Below are positions 49,488 to 61,357 of a stretch of 64,000 bases of DNA, in pieces; positions within the stretch are counted from its first letter, which is position 1, and each line of letters starts with the position of its first letter. The notes under the pieces are model-generated. The model ran no database searches and was not told the origin of the DNA. It worked only from the letters and a program-made list of their open reading frames with translations. The DNA is taken from NCBI RefSeq assembly GCF_029168945.1, contig NC_083605.1:34051280-34115279 (forward strand), written 5' to 3'. Both the position numbers and the translations under genes were made by a program. The DNA is from Cannabis sativa (taxonomy: Eukaryota; Streptophyta; Magnoliopsida; Rosales; Cannabaceae).

Positions 49488-52400
49488 ACTGGCCTCAGAG
49501 CCATGGTAATTGATCTACTTACATGTAATTTGGACTTTAAAACGATTGTTTGTATGTTCTTTGGATGGTATCATGTTGTATTGAGTGTTATTTGATGATT
49601 GATTGATGATTGTGAAATTTTCGTGAAAAATAATTGTTATTTCGGTTCTGGCATTATTTTTATTGGATAGTATGGAAAAAATTAAGCAAGTTAGCCTTTT
49701 ACAGAACTCAATTTGGATTTTATTTGAATTAGTTATGATTTTTTGAAGATTTGACAAAATCGGAAATTTGTCTTGATAGTTTCCTGCGATCGCAGAACTG
49801 TCCGTACAGTTTCGAATTTTTTCAATTTTCTTCAATTTTTCATACTTTTTCATGGAATTAACTTCCAATTTTTTGTATGGTTTTGTATATATACTATTAC
49901 TATTCCTAATTCAATTCTAATTATCATTTTGAATTAATTTAAATTTTTTTTTAATTTAATTCAAGATATTAGTGTAATTTGAATTTGAATAGAATTAGTA
50001 TTTATCTTTTTGCTTAAAAATCTATCTTATTTTTAAATTTGATTATATTTTTTTAAATTTAAGGTCAGATATTTTAAGATATTTATAATATCTTTTAAGA
50101 TATTTAAAAATATCTTATCTTTTAAAGATATTTATAATATCTTTTAAGATATTTTAAAAATATCTTATCTTTTAAGATTTTTTAATTAAATCTTTTTAGA
50201 TATTTTGACCATATTTAAATTTAAAATAAGATATTTATAATCATGTAATTTTAAATAGATATAAGATATTTTGCTAATTTTTTAAATTTTGTTATTTTAT
50301 TTATTTAAATTACATTTAAAAATTTGAAAAAGATATTTATTTATCTTTTCTAATTTTTTATTTAATTTTTATTTATAAAATAACATTTAAAATTTAAAAG
50401 TAGTTAGCAAATTTTTGAAATGATATTTAGGTTGGTTGAAACCTAATTTTTCAAAAATTGTAGGTTTAATTTTAAATTTTTTTTAAATTTCGAATTTTTT
50501 TTTAAATTTTTTTAAAAATTTTAAATTTTTTTTTATTTATTTTTATTTATTTAATTAATTATTTTCGAAATTAAATATTTATTTAAAATTAAATAAATCC
50601 TACATCCAACTATCCAGCTAACCTTGTTGCAGGAGTATGTGTTTTAGCTTATGTGTAAGTTTTTAAAACCTATTATTACTTGATTGCAAATAGCCATGGT
50701 TACTTTTTGCCAGATCTAATGATCTGATGGCTCCCTTGGTCAAGATAATAATTTGTAACAGGTATATTTACAATCTTCTTTCATCTGTGTATGACCTAGC
50801 AACATGATCCCATCCAAAGTGTGCCTGTGTGAGCCTATGTGTTTAATTTTATTATAGATGCATATAGGTTAATGTTGCTAAATAAAATGTCATAGTCATT
50901 GATAGATTTTATTTAGGCCCATTTAGTTTTGGGCTTATTCAATTAATAACAGTTGTTCTTATTAAGGTTAAATTCCTCTCTTTTGGGCCTTGTGTGAGAG
51001 TTGGGAGCCATAGAAGTGGGTACGACATACTGAACCCAGCACCCCCTCACACAAACCACCCCAATTGTGAAGGCCCATTTGCCTGATTTGAACAACTGTA
51101 CTAGGTTAATTACACTAGTTTAACCTAATAAAATTGATTAGCAACATAATTAATTTCATTTATTTTGAAATTAATTTAAGAAAATTATAGTTCAAAGAAT
51201 TCTTTATTCTAAGCTAAACTATATGTATTTTCTTGTATTTAATTAAATATAGAATTATAACCATCTAGATTCTTTCTGGAACTTAATTTAAATTTTTCAT
51301 TAAATATTCCTATTTAAGTTGATATTTAGTTATCTTCAACTTACCAACTTAAATCTGAATATCTTTTGAATTTCAAATTTCAAAATTAAGTTGAGGAATT
51401 TTAGGCATTGGTTATTAAGATTCTTTAGATATTTTTTTGAGTTAATATCTTTTCGAATATTAACTTAAAATGGAATATTTTCAAATTAAGTGGTTACAAC
51501 TTAATTTTTGATATTTAATTAAATTTAAATTTGAAAAATATTTAAGTTCTAGATTTTTTCTAATACAACTTAAATTAGATATTTTTTCAAATTTTGTGGA
51601 AAAGATACTTAGTCAAATAAGATATTTTCTAGATAGTTATTTCTAGACTACTTATTATTTCTAATATTAAATAGGAAAATATTATACATTGTGAAATTAA
51701 TTATTTAAATAATTAATTTTGGTACAATTTATTTTAAGTATATTTTTTCCTAGTATTAAACTAGAGATTAATAATTAAGCCTCTCTACACTTAATTATTT
51801 ATTTCTTGAATTTAATACATTTAATTAATTTGAAAATTAAATATCTAAGTTGATTTTATCATCATACTTAAATATTTCTTTTTCATAACATTTAATTAAA
51901 TAGAAAATTATTTTTAGTTGAAATTTAATTTTTCAACTAAATTTAAATAATTTTCAAAATATATTTTTTCTTTATTTTATTAATCAATTTTCGAAATTGC
52001 ATTTCTTAAATGCTAGAATTTCGAATTTTATCTTGAAAAATAGATTAAGTTGTAAATTAATTATTTTAATTAATTCTTGGATCAACTTAAATCGATGATT
52101 TTTTCATTTATTGATTAATTAATAATAAATTGAATTAAAGTATATTATTAGAAATTGAATTAATTAGTCAAAGGAAAATCTAGATAGATGATATTTTTGC
52201 TTGAAGTATTTTTCTAGTGTATTTAATTACATAGAAAATTAATATTTAAGTTGATTTTCATCATCATACTTAAATATTTGAAATTTTTCTTATATATTTA
52301 ATTAAATAGGAAAATTATATTTTTTGTTGTAAATTAATTTTATTAATTAATTTTGGGCCAACATTAAATTAGAATAATTTTTCCAAGATTAATTTATTAT

Positions 52401-52700
52401 TTTAACATGCATTTTCGAAAATTGTATTCTTAAATACTTTAATTTTTCGAAATGCAATATATATTTAAAGAAAATTAAATTTGAGTTGTAAATTAATTTA
52501 TATTAATTTTGTAACAGCTTAAATTGAATATTTTTCTAAATATTTATTGGAAATTATTACTAAGATGGAAATAATTCATCTAAGTAAAATTTATAAATAT
52601 TAAATTAAAATTTATATTTAGAATTTTTCATTCTAAATTAGAAATTTTAAATAAATATATATTTAAAATAAATAAATTAAATAAAGAGAATCAAAGAAAA
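49488..52700 (+). other. AT-rich non-coding interior of the nested element
   Basis: About 3.2 kb following the primer site, dominated by TTTAAATTT/AATTAATT stretches, with no recognisable gag. A tandem duplication of 49-50 bp built from GATATTT/AATATC palindromes lies at 50076-50174. Confidence 0.7.
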
Positions 52701-52980
52701 TACAACTCACTTTAAATAATGAGCTTGATTATTATTAAGATATTCGATCTCCATTGTTGGTCTTACAAAAGTTAAATGTTTTCAATATAACCTCGAGGCA
52801 TTTAGACTTCGTCCCCCTATGGATGGTTATTCGTTGAACGCATTTAACACCGTAAGATTTCATTTGATAAGTGTTTTGTAAGTTTTCGTCTCTATTAGAC
52901 TCTCCCCTACGGTGACTACTTAGAGATAAACTTATGAAACATGAAACAATGGTGGAAGCTCATAAAATGAGAATAACCTC

Positions 52981-53111
52981 GACTCTCGCCTACCGGGACA
53001 ACGTTGGATTCTTATTTTGATCGAATAAAAGGTTGCTAGAATGGTTTCTATTTTAGATGAGCTGACAACTCTATTCAATAAATGATGCTTTGACTCTCGC
53101 CTACCGGGACA
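52981..53111 (+). repeat. Exact 20-bp repeat pair in the nested element
   Basis: GACTCTCGCCTACCGGGACA occurs at 52981-53000 and 53092-53111. A third diverged version (TTTCGCTAATCGAAGC, followed by the same CGTTGGATTCTTATT) lies at about 53480. This points to a repeated non-coding module. Confidence 0.8.
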
Positions 53112-54249
53112 CTGTATCAGTTTGTTGAAAACCTTGGAAATTATTTAGGATTGTATGTTTTAGTATTTTCACTAGTCATTCCTACTTGCTATATGCTTAT
53201 AATTTCTGAATTGTGTATGAATTTATATTGAACCATGTTATTTTCTGTTATTAAGTTGTAGTTTAATTTCGAATCTTCATTGTTGGTCTAACTTGGCTTG
53301 TTTATCTAATGAGATAAATCCCTAGTGGATTTTCACCATTAGACATACATAATAGTGTAAGATCTCGAAAGATAAATATAGTATATGCAACATCTAGCTG
53401 TTCATCAATTGATGACACCTTAGACTAGTATTTTTACAATATGAAACAAGAAGATTACATAAATAAGATTACTTTGTCTTTCGCTAATCGAAGCATCGTT
53501 GGATTCTTATTTATAAACGAAATTATCCTAATTCCTCTTAACTGATTCATTTCGAATTAGCTTCAAAACATATCATTGGATGAATGGTCTATAAATCATT
53601 TCATGTCATTATATTTTCTCTTAAGAAATTAAATGACGCATATGATTATAATCCCGAAATTCTATTCCCAATTGATATAAATCCTCAATCTTAGAAATCT
53701 CCTACTTGTATGGGCAAATCTGACTTAGAGTTTGTATTAGTAGTGCTGGTCAAAGAAAGAATTACTCATTATATTTGGTTGAATTTAAGTCTTTGACTTT
53801 AATTTTAGAATCCAAATAGAAATTTTCTTATATTTCTAATTCCAGAATACAATACATTTACACTTTCTCAAGTGTTTAATATCCATCTTCTATTAATGGA
53901 TTCAAACTGTATGGAATATGAGTTAGGTATTCTGTGACAAGGATCCACTTGAAGTATTCTAAGAACTCTTTGATGTAACTAAACCTATGTCATCATAGAC
54001 ACTACCACATTTTTCTTAATCTATGGCATTTGTATCTTGTTCATAGTGGATTTGACAAGATCAATCTCTGCAAAGAGTTAATATGCCTATATCCACTGAA
54101 AGTAGTTCATCTCATTCGCAGATGGATGTACATTCAGGGGTGGATATGAGTTTTTCGTTGTATTCTTAAAACGATCACTCTAGATTATACCTTATGCAAA
54201 GAAATTTGAAATGTTTGAAAAATTTCATTAATTTCTAGCAATGGTTAAA

Positions 54250-55930
54250 CACCATTAAGGTATGTGGTTAAAGATCTTGCGAACTGATAGGGGTGGAGAA
54301 ATAGTTAATAGATATGCAGTTCAAAGATCATTAAATTGATTTTTGAATTATATCCAAACTTACCTCCCCAGAAATTTCGAGTTGCATGTTGATGATTAGT
54401 TACTAGTCGTTGCCTAAATCCTTCTATGGTAATACAATTTCAGAATGATGTAATGGTTGTATACTTAATGTAAATCATTACTAGATTCATGGATGACCTA
54501 ATCAAAATCTTAAGAAAAGCTAGAACTGTTAACCATGGTTTCTTAGCTATTCTAAGTGATTAGGGGTGGACCATCCCATTGTCAATAGATAAGAAAGTGT
54601 TTGTTCAAACAAATACTACTTTTCTAAGAAAATGACTAAGTCTGAAAAACAAGTAGCAAATAAAGGAGATATTTAATTCTTGATTCCAAAAGTGTTCTAT
54701 CATCTTATATGACATATGATGATCCCACTGCCTCTGTTGTCTTGTCACAACCAAAGAGGTTAATACCATTTAGTTTTCTTCGACATAATTCGCGATACCT
54801 TGTCGTAGTGGGAGAGTTTCTAGGAACTCACCTTCTTATGACTTGGGAGACACTAGTGATTAAAATCCATTGTGAGTTTAAACAAGTAATGGATTGTCAA
54901 GATAAGAAACTAAGAAGAAAGCCTATAGAACTATGGTTTAATCCATTCACATGGAATAACCTAAAGTTTTCTATTACAAGGACATAAAAGGAAATTTTCG
55001 TTTATAAGTCTATTCAATGGACTTAACAAAACTTCCTGTTCCTAGTATTACAGGTTTGAGTTTATCTAAACCTATGGCTTGTGGTATACCTGGTAATTAC
55101 TTACTCTAATGCAAGCAACTTACTTTAGTAAAATGCTGAAGCATTTTCTTTCTAATGGCAATCTATAGAAGCTTCACAACTTCTTAGGTATAGATTTTAT
55201 TTATCTAAGGAAAAGTCTTAACTATTCCAGAAAAGATAAAGCCATGAAAGAATTTCTTATATCAACAGTGAGAGGTCTTAGATATGCTTTTGTATGCCTT
55301 AGACCAGACATCTGCTGTTGAGTGGGAGTAATGAGTAGGTATCGATTAATCCAGGAGAAGAACATTGGAAGACAATCAAGTAAATCCTAAGATAAAGAAG
55401 AGGAACTATATGTTAGTCTATAAGGGTGTGTTTAAAACTCTTAGACTACACCATATCAGATTTCGAAATTTGCCTATGTGCTAGTAAATATTTCTGATAA
55501 GATGGTGATTACTCTGGGGGTGGAATAGTGATTTTGGAGAAGTGTAAAAACCTATCTGAAGTCTCTAGGTCTACCAGAGATAGACTGAATGTTAAAGCTG
55601 CAGGAAAGTTACTTATTCAGTCTAAGGAAAGTTCTATACATCTTTGGCACCATTCCAAATTGCCTTAAACTACTAGTGTTAATTTCCTGATTAACCAAAA
55701 GTAGTTGCCAAAGGTATAGAATCCAGTATCCCAAGAGAGTAGACATATAGAGAGGAATTTCACATTATCAATGATTTTGTGATTAAAGGAAGAGTAATGG
55801 TGGAGAAAAGGTAGTGGTTAATTCAACCTTTCAGATCCTATTACGAGGAGTTTACTACTACTACACTTGATTTGTATATCAAGGTGTTGAGATTATTTGA
55901 AACGCACTTTTTGTTTTATATTAGTGCAAG
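54250..55930 (+). pseudogene. Decayed copia pol scraps in the nested element
   Basis: About 54274 reads LRTDRGGE, the integrase core around the second Asp. About 55275-55345 reads VRGLRYAFVCLRPDIC, the connection before RNase H. Both are short islands among stops; no frame exceeds about 90 codons. The spacing is shorter than in an intact pol, so deletions are also likely. Confidence 0.65.
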
Positions 55931-55938
55931 TGGGAGTT

Positions 55939-57830
55939 TGTTGGGTTTTATGCCCTAAATAAAACTCATTTCAATATAATCAGATTTACTTATTAATATA
56001 GATCGAAATAACATTTAATGTTGCATGGTTCACATGATTTATTTCATGATTATATGTACATAATGTATGAATTCATCTGAAACCCTTTTCACATACTTGA
56101 TCCTGTTTATTGTGCCGTCAACACATTGGAAAGTAAACATGACTATGTGAATAAAGTTTCCTAGATTTATCAGACACAGGGTTTTACTGATATGATAATC
56201 TACAACAGAGTTTACTTGCATTTGGAGAAGTGCTATGTTCTTTCCAGAACATTGGTTAAAGTAAAGCTCAGGTTGGATGCATGGAGTATGCATCGGAAGG
56301 GACCGATATTGAACTTTGACTTAGATTTATTAAACCTACCGTAATATCTATTCAAGTCAATATCGCCTAGTTGATCCTAGATCAAATGATCTTAATCCTG
56401 ATATGATTAGGCTCAATCTCGAGAGGCTATTCGTGTTCTTTGATTTGTTAGTTAAGCCTACTTTTAGGTCAGGGTGATACGTACATTTTGGGAACACGGT
56501 AGTGCAATTGAGTGGGAGCGCTAGCATAAACATGGAATCTATAGCTTCTATCTGGCGAATAGTAAGCAAAGGATGATCTCCTTCGAGCTTGACCAAACGA
56601 ACATAAATGGTGGAGTACTCATTTCACATAAGCTGAAATATCATTTATACGGGGTCAAGTGTTTTAAGGAATAAATACATTGTAGGGTGTAACGGTAATT
56701 TAATCCCTTTACATTGTAGATCATTCATATAGAGGATCATTGATCACATTAGGATTATAACAATGGATAACTAATGATGTGTCTATATGGTGGAACATAT
56801 AGAGCATTCTATATACTGAGAGTGCAATTCTAAGTTCTATGCGTGGATTCAACGAAGAATTAATAAGTTAGTGAATTTTAGTGCTAAATTCTTGATCTAC
56901 TTATTGGAAGCTCGGTTATATAGACCCATGGTCCCCCCACTAGTTGAGATAATATTGCTTGTAAGACTCATGTAATTGGTTTTGATTAATCAATTATAAT
57001 TCTCAAATTAGACTATGTCTATTTGTGAATTTTTCACTAAGTAAGGGCGAAATTGTAAAGAAAGAGTTTATAGGGGCATATTTGTTAATTATGATACTTT
57101 GTATGGTTCAATTAATAAATATGATAAATGACAATATTATTTAATAATTATTTATAGTTATTAAATAGTTAGAATTGGCATTTAAATGGTTGAATTAGAA
57201 AATTGGCGTTTTTGAGAAAATCAGATGCAGAAAAGATAAAACTGCAAAATTGCAAAAAGTGAGGCCCAAATCCACTAGTATAGGGCCAGCCACTTTTGTA
57301 GGAAATTTAAACTGATTTTTTCATTATTTTAATGCCATATAATTCAAATCTAACCCTAGTGGAATGCTATAAATAGATAGTGAAGGCTTCAAAAAAATTA
57401 CACTTTTCTTCTGACACTTTCTGAATCAGAAAAACTGAGCCTTCTCTCTCCCTATCTTTAGCTACCACTTCTTCTTTCTTCTTCCTTTGAATTTCAAAAA
57501 TCTTAGTGATTAGAGTAGTGCCCACACACATCAAGTGATACCTCAATCATAGTGAGGAAGATCGTGAAGAAAGATCATCAGCAAAGGAGATTCAGCATCA
57601 AGGATTCAGAGAAAGAGATCCAGGTTCAGATATTGATAATGCTCTGCTACAGAAAGGAATCAAGGGCTAGATATCTGAACGGAAGGAGTCATATTATTCC
57701 GCTGCAACCAATGTAAGGTTTCTTTAAACTTTATATGTGTTTATTTTATCGTTTTAGAAAGTTCATATTTAGGGTGTTAATAAACATACTTGTGAGTAGA
57801 TCTAAGATCCTGGTAAAATAATTTCCAACA
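55939..57830 (+). repeat. 3' LTR of the nested element
   Basis: Same sequence as 47595-49487 apart from about four changes, for example a missing A near 56005 and C to T near 56042. Confidence 0.95.
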
Positions 57831-57835
57831 TATAT

Positions 57836-58988
57836 TCCATCTTGTTACTCATTTTATCAGCCTCTGGTGTAAGATGGTTGGTAGCTCCGTTGTCGGTGTA
57901 CCAACTATCATCGTGAAGAGTTTGTGGGGTTACTACAAGAGCTACCAACTGAGCTTATCTATCCTGTTGCTGATTGTTTTCAGCCTGTGGTGGTTGTCCC
58001 ATGTACCCTTCATCATACCGATTATCACACGATGTAGAAGAGTGTCCGAATTTCCCACAAACTTGACAAGTGGGCTTCAAGTTGCCACGGCCACCAGATA
58101 TGCCTCTACCACGAGTATTGCCACCATAGTTGTTACCTCCTCTACCACCAGATTGATTTCCTTGGTATGAAGAGTTGCTTCCATAGTTTCTGCCAGAGTA
58201 GTTATTATGGCTACCACCACGACTCGGATATCCTCCTCTGTTTGGTGAACTTGAGGGTTTCTGTGCAAAAGCAGCTGAAGGATTTCCAAGATTTTTGCTA
58301 GTGGGTGAGACAACCCCCAACCGTTCAAGTTCATTGTCGAAACTGAGTAAGAAACCCTGTAACTCCTGCCAAGTGAGATCAGTACGGTGTTCAAGCAAGA
58401 GAACAATAGATAAATATTCAATACCTAACCCAGACAAAACATTGGATATCAAGTGTTTTTCTGGGTATGGGTCTCCAGCAAGAGCAAGAGAGTTAGCCCA
58501 CACTCTCTTTTGTCTGAGATAATCCACCATTGGTTGAGCTCCTTTCTGAACGGTTTTCAATTTGGTGCGTAAATCATCCATGTTTGCCTTCGAGTGTGCT
58601 CCATAAAGTTCTTCTAAAGCTGTCCACAAAGCACCAGTAGATTTACTTCCCATTACCTCTGATGCAATTCCTTCTGACATAGATCCATACAACCAACCCA
58701 TCAAAAGCTGGTCATGGACAATCCAAGACTCATAGTCTGGATTTAGAAAGTCTCTGTTGTAACTTCTTCATTCTAGTTTGTCTCGACTGTGATAAACTCA
58801 GATGGACAGAGTTTTTGACCATTAAGGTACCCTTCAAGTCTGTGACCTCGTATTATGGTGAACACCATTGTTTTCCACAAAAGAAAATTACTCCGATCCA
58901 GCTTAAGAGAGAAAGGCTGGCTTAGAGTGTTACTGAAAGGAGCAACCAACATAGGAGCAGCAGCCATTGTTGAGCTTGACTGTGCCAT
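57836..58988 (-). pseudogene. Copia gag and start of protease (minus strand)
   Basis: 58988-58773 gives the gag N-terminus (FSLKLDRSNFLLWKTMV). After a frame change, 58704-57955 gives the capsid-like UBN2 region, a Gly/Asn-rich RNA-binding tract and a zinc knuckle CQVCGKFGHSSTSC. Beyond it, 57925-57836 encodes WYTDNGATNHLT, the protease active site with Asn in the usual Ser/Thr position of D(S/T)GA. The frame is cut at 57836 by the nested element and continues at 47594. The frameshift within gag makes the copy inactive. Confidence 0.88.
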
Positions 58989-59094
58989 GGAGCTTACTTG
59001 CGAGTTTCCAGTAGCTGCTTTTGCAGGTGAGGGTTGAGTTGTCTGACTTTACTCAGTCGACATGGTGGAAGGCCTTGAAAAGGCTCTGATACCA

Positions 59095-59374
59095 AGTTAA
59101 ATTTGGAGAGAAAAGAAATTGGAAAACTCAACTCAATATGAGTGAGTGCAGCAGCTTTCATTATATAGGCAATTGGTGAATACAGGGGAATATTACAAGC
59201 CAATAAAGATACACCACGTGGTGAATAAAGGGGCACAGAATACAATGCCTAACAAAAAGTTGTTACAGAAAATGATTACAGAATAAACCTTGAGATTCCC
59301 TCATTCACTCGGTCCCACTTCTCCTCAGCTACTCCTCTGTTGATTCATAAGTTGCATCATCAAATTCTTTAACA
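59095..59374 (-). repeat. 5' LTR of the minus-strand copia
   Basis: 280 bp, about 95% identical by eye to 44148-44427. The tRNA-Met primer site adjoins its inner edge. Confidence 0.92.
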
Positions 59375-59733
59375 ACATGGTAATCTTCTTTCTTAAAGAG
59401 AGGTGTCTCGAGAAGAGTGTGGTTCCAAAGCATTCTTTAAGAAGTAATTTTTTTAGCAAGTAGTCAAATATATTCTATATCTAAGGCGGAGAGTTGCTTT
59501 TTTTGAAGGACAATTTCGAGCAGCCCTTCTCTTTAGTTTCCTTGTTGATTGATCAAATCAGATCTTATCATAGTTCTGCCAACATTTTCTGAAGTGTCAT
59601 TTCGAGATTGTCATGTGACGTCTTTTCTTCATTATGCGACTAAATGAGTCTTATTTAATTTTTCATCTATTGTTTTGTACATGTATATGCGATCAGACAC
59701 ATTTATATAATTGCTCGAAAAATAGATATAACA
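59375..59733. repeat. LTR-like repeat copy 2, right part
   Basis: Continuation of 43037-44147 after the copia nest. GTGTCTCGAGAAGAG and TGGTTCCAA parallel GATGTCTCGACAGG and TGGTTCCAA of the 33252 copy, and it ends ATATAACA. CATGTT just left of 43037 and CATGCT just right of 59733 match 5 of 6. Confidence 0.5.
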
Positions 59734-59739
59734 CATGCT

Positions 59740-60828
59740 CTAAAATATTTTAATATATTAAAATATAATATTTAAATGATGTAGAGGATAAAATAAAGAA
59801 GTTTATGTATAGTATAATATATATACGTGTGAGGTAAAATAAAAAAAGTTAAATTTTTATGATATATTTTAAAAAAATAGAGTAGTGAAAATATTAAAAG
59901 TACTCTAATAATAATATTCATTGTTTGTGTTTTTCCTTTTTAATAATACGTGGAAAATAGAGATTATATTTTCCCATTTATTTTTATTTTATTTTTTCGT
60001 ATACATCTCATTGTGAGGATGTGAAGCACTTTTTGGTTGAGTCTCACATGATTAAGGCAGTTGTTGATTAATTTTAAAACAAAATATTTTTACCTTTAAT
60101 AAGTTCACTTTTTCAATTATGTTGACATTATTACTCATTTTGGAAAAAAGATATTAATAATAATATATGTGACTTTAGGCTATTTGCCCATGTTAGTGGG
60201 TATGATAATAAGTTATATACAAAAATTTTTATGGCTTTTTTTTTTGCCAACTAAAAAGAGCATTAAAACTCTGTCTCAACACTCTTAGTTCATGTTTGGG
60301 TTATGGGAATGAAGTTTGTAATGGAATTAAAGTTGTCATTGTTTGCTTTTTTTTTTTTTTTGAATAAAAGCGTTTATAATTGTCATTGTTTGCTTTGTTT
60401 ATGAATTCCTTGTAATACTTTTTTATGGTAATTTTTGTTTAAGTACTTTGGAATAGATCATACACCCATGTGATGAGTTTTACATTATTAAAAAAATAAT
60501 AAATGGAAGTAAAATGACATTTGTACGTATTTTCTTAAAATTAAAACTATTAATTAATTGATAAATGAATATTTTTGTCAATATAGGGAATGATTTCGTA
60601 TATTATTTTTTAATTTTTTTTTTAAATTCATAATTTAGGTTGCTCTAGTGGTTGTTCCGAACTTCTGGTAGTTTTAATGTGGATTACTATATAAATTTTG
60701 GTTGTGATTTAAATTGATTCGTTAATTGCTATGTGAATTTTTGTAAAAATACCAAAAAAAAAAAAACTACTTTAAAGTGTAAAAATAAAAAAAAAAAATC
60801 CCCACTAATATAAATAAATCAAACATGA
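59740..60828. other. AT-rich spacer, no gene
   Basis: No coding sequence recognised. The tail at 60740-60800 matches the dispersed motif near 8200-8260. Confidence 0.45.
60333..60396 (-). repeat. Short A-tailed insertion (minus orientation) with 17-bp direct repeats
   Basis: TTGTCATTGTTTGCTTT is perfect at 60333-60349 and 60380-60396. The 30-bp insert is twelve T then GAATAAAAGCGTTTATAA, so on the minus strand it ends with an A-tail. Confidence 0.75.
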
Positions 60829-61128
60829 TAATGACGTTTGGTTGGGAGGAATGAAAATATAAGATTAGATAGGAATGAGAATGTGAATAATAATAGGAAT
60901 GGAATGGAATAAAATTTAAAATGTATAAAAAAATTTGATAAAAAAATCATTAAATTTTTTTTCTTGTTACATTGGAATGATCTTTCCTTCATTTTTAAGA
61001 TGAAATAGTCATTCCACCAAAAAGGTGAAAATTAAAATACTTTAAAATACAACTAAACAAACGGAATGAAATGAAAATTATTTCATTTCCATTCCATTCC
61101 ATTTTATTATCTCCAACTAAACGCCTCC
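60829..61128. mobile_element. MITE, Tourist-like family, copy 2
   Basis: It shares the termini (GACGTTTGGTTGGG; CCAACTAAACGCCTCC) and the long interior (GGAATGGAATGGAATAAAAT, TCATTAAATTTTTTT, TTGTTACATTGGAATGATC) with 11154-11468. A short deletion relative to copy 1 lies near 61025. Confidence 0.8.
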
Positions 61129-61158
61129 TTATCTGTATAAACTACATAATTAGACATT

Positions 61159-61205
61159 AAGTATTAATAATTAATACACCCAAAAAAAAAGTATTAATAA
61201 TTAAT
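61159..61205 (+). repeat. Short A-tailed insertion with 17-bp direct repeats
   Basis: AAGTATTAATAATTAAT is perfect at 61159-61175 and 61189-61205. The insert is ACACCC plus an A-run. Confidence 0.65.
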
Positions 61206-61305
61206 TAATATTATAGTTAAATATAAATTATTAGTGACAACTCCACGTAAAATACATATTATATATGCAGTCAAAATAAATAATTTCACTATATTACTTT
61301 TGAAG

Positions 61306-61357
61306 TAAGTAAAACTTAATTTGCAAAAAAAAAGAAAGAAAGATAAGTAATACTTAA
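61306..61357 (+). repeat. Short A-rich insertion with 14-bp direct repeats
   Basis: TAAGTAAAACTTAA (61306-61319) recurs as TAAGTAATACTTAA (61344-61357). The 24-bp insert is TTTGC, nine A, then GAAAGAAAGA. Confidence 0.5.

Larger units (their letters stand above)
47590..57835 (+). mobile_element. Ty1/copia-derived element with 1.9-kb LTRs, nested in the copia protease
   Basis: LTRs 47595-49487 (1893 bp) and 55939-57830 (1892 bp) differ at only about four positions by eye, including one single-base gap. They are flanked by the duplication TATAT (47590-47594, 57831-57835). After the 5' LTR comes TGGCCTCAGAGCC (49490-49502), a variant of the tRNA-Met primer site. A purine tract AAGTGGGAG (about 55928-55936) precedes the 3' LTR. 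The internal 6.45 kb is mostly very AT-rich and non-coding, with only decayed pol scraps near 54.2-55.9 kb. Near-identical LTRs around a dead interior suggest a non-autonomous element moved in trans. Confidence 0.94.
44143..59379 (-). mobile_element. Ty1/copia retrotransposon, minus strand, split by a younger element
   Basis: LTRs of 280 bp lie at 59095-59374 (5') and 44148-44427 (3'), flanked by a perfect duplication ACATG (44143-44147, 59375-59379). On the minus strand, primer site TGGTATCAGAGCC follows the 5' LTR (plus 59082-59094) and a GAGGGGTGG tract precedes the 3' LTR (plus 44428-44436). I count about 14 LTR differences by eye, roughly 95% identity. Gag and protease start lie at 58988-57836. 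The protease is then interrupted by the plus-strand element at 47595-57830, and pol resumes at 47594-44510. With that element removed the copia is about 5 kb, a normal length. Confidence 0.94.
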
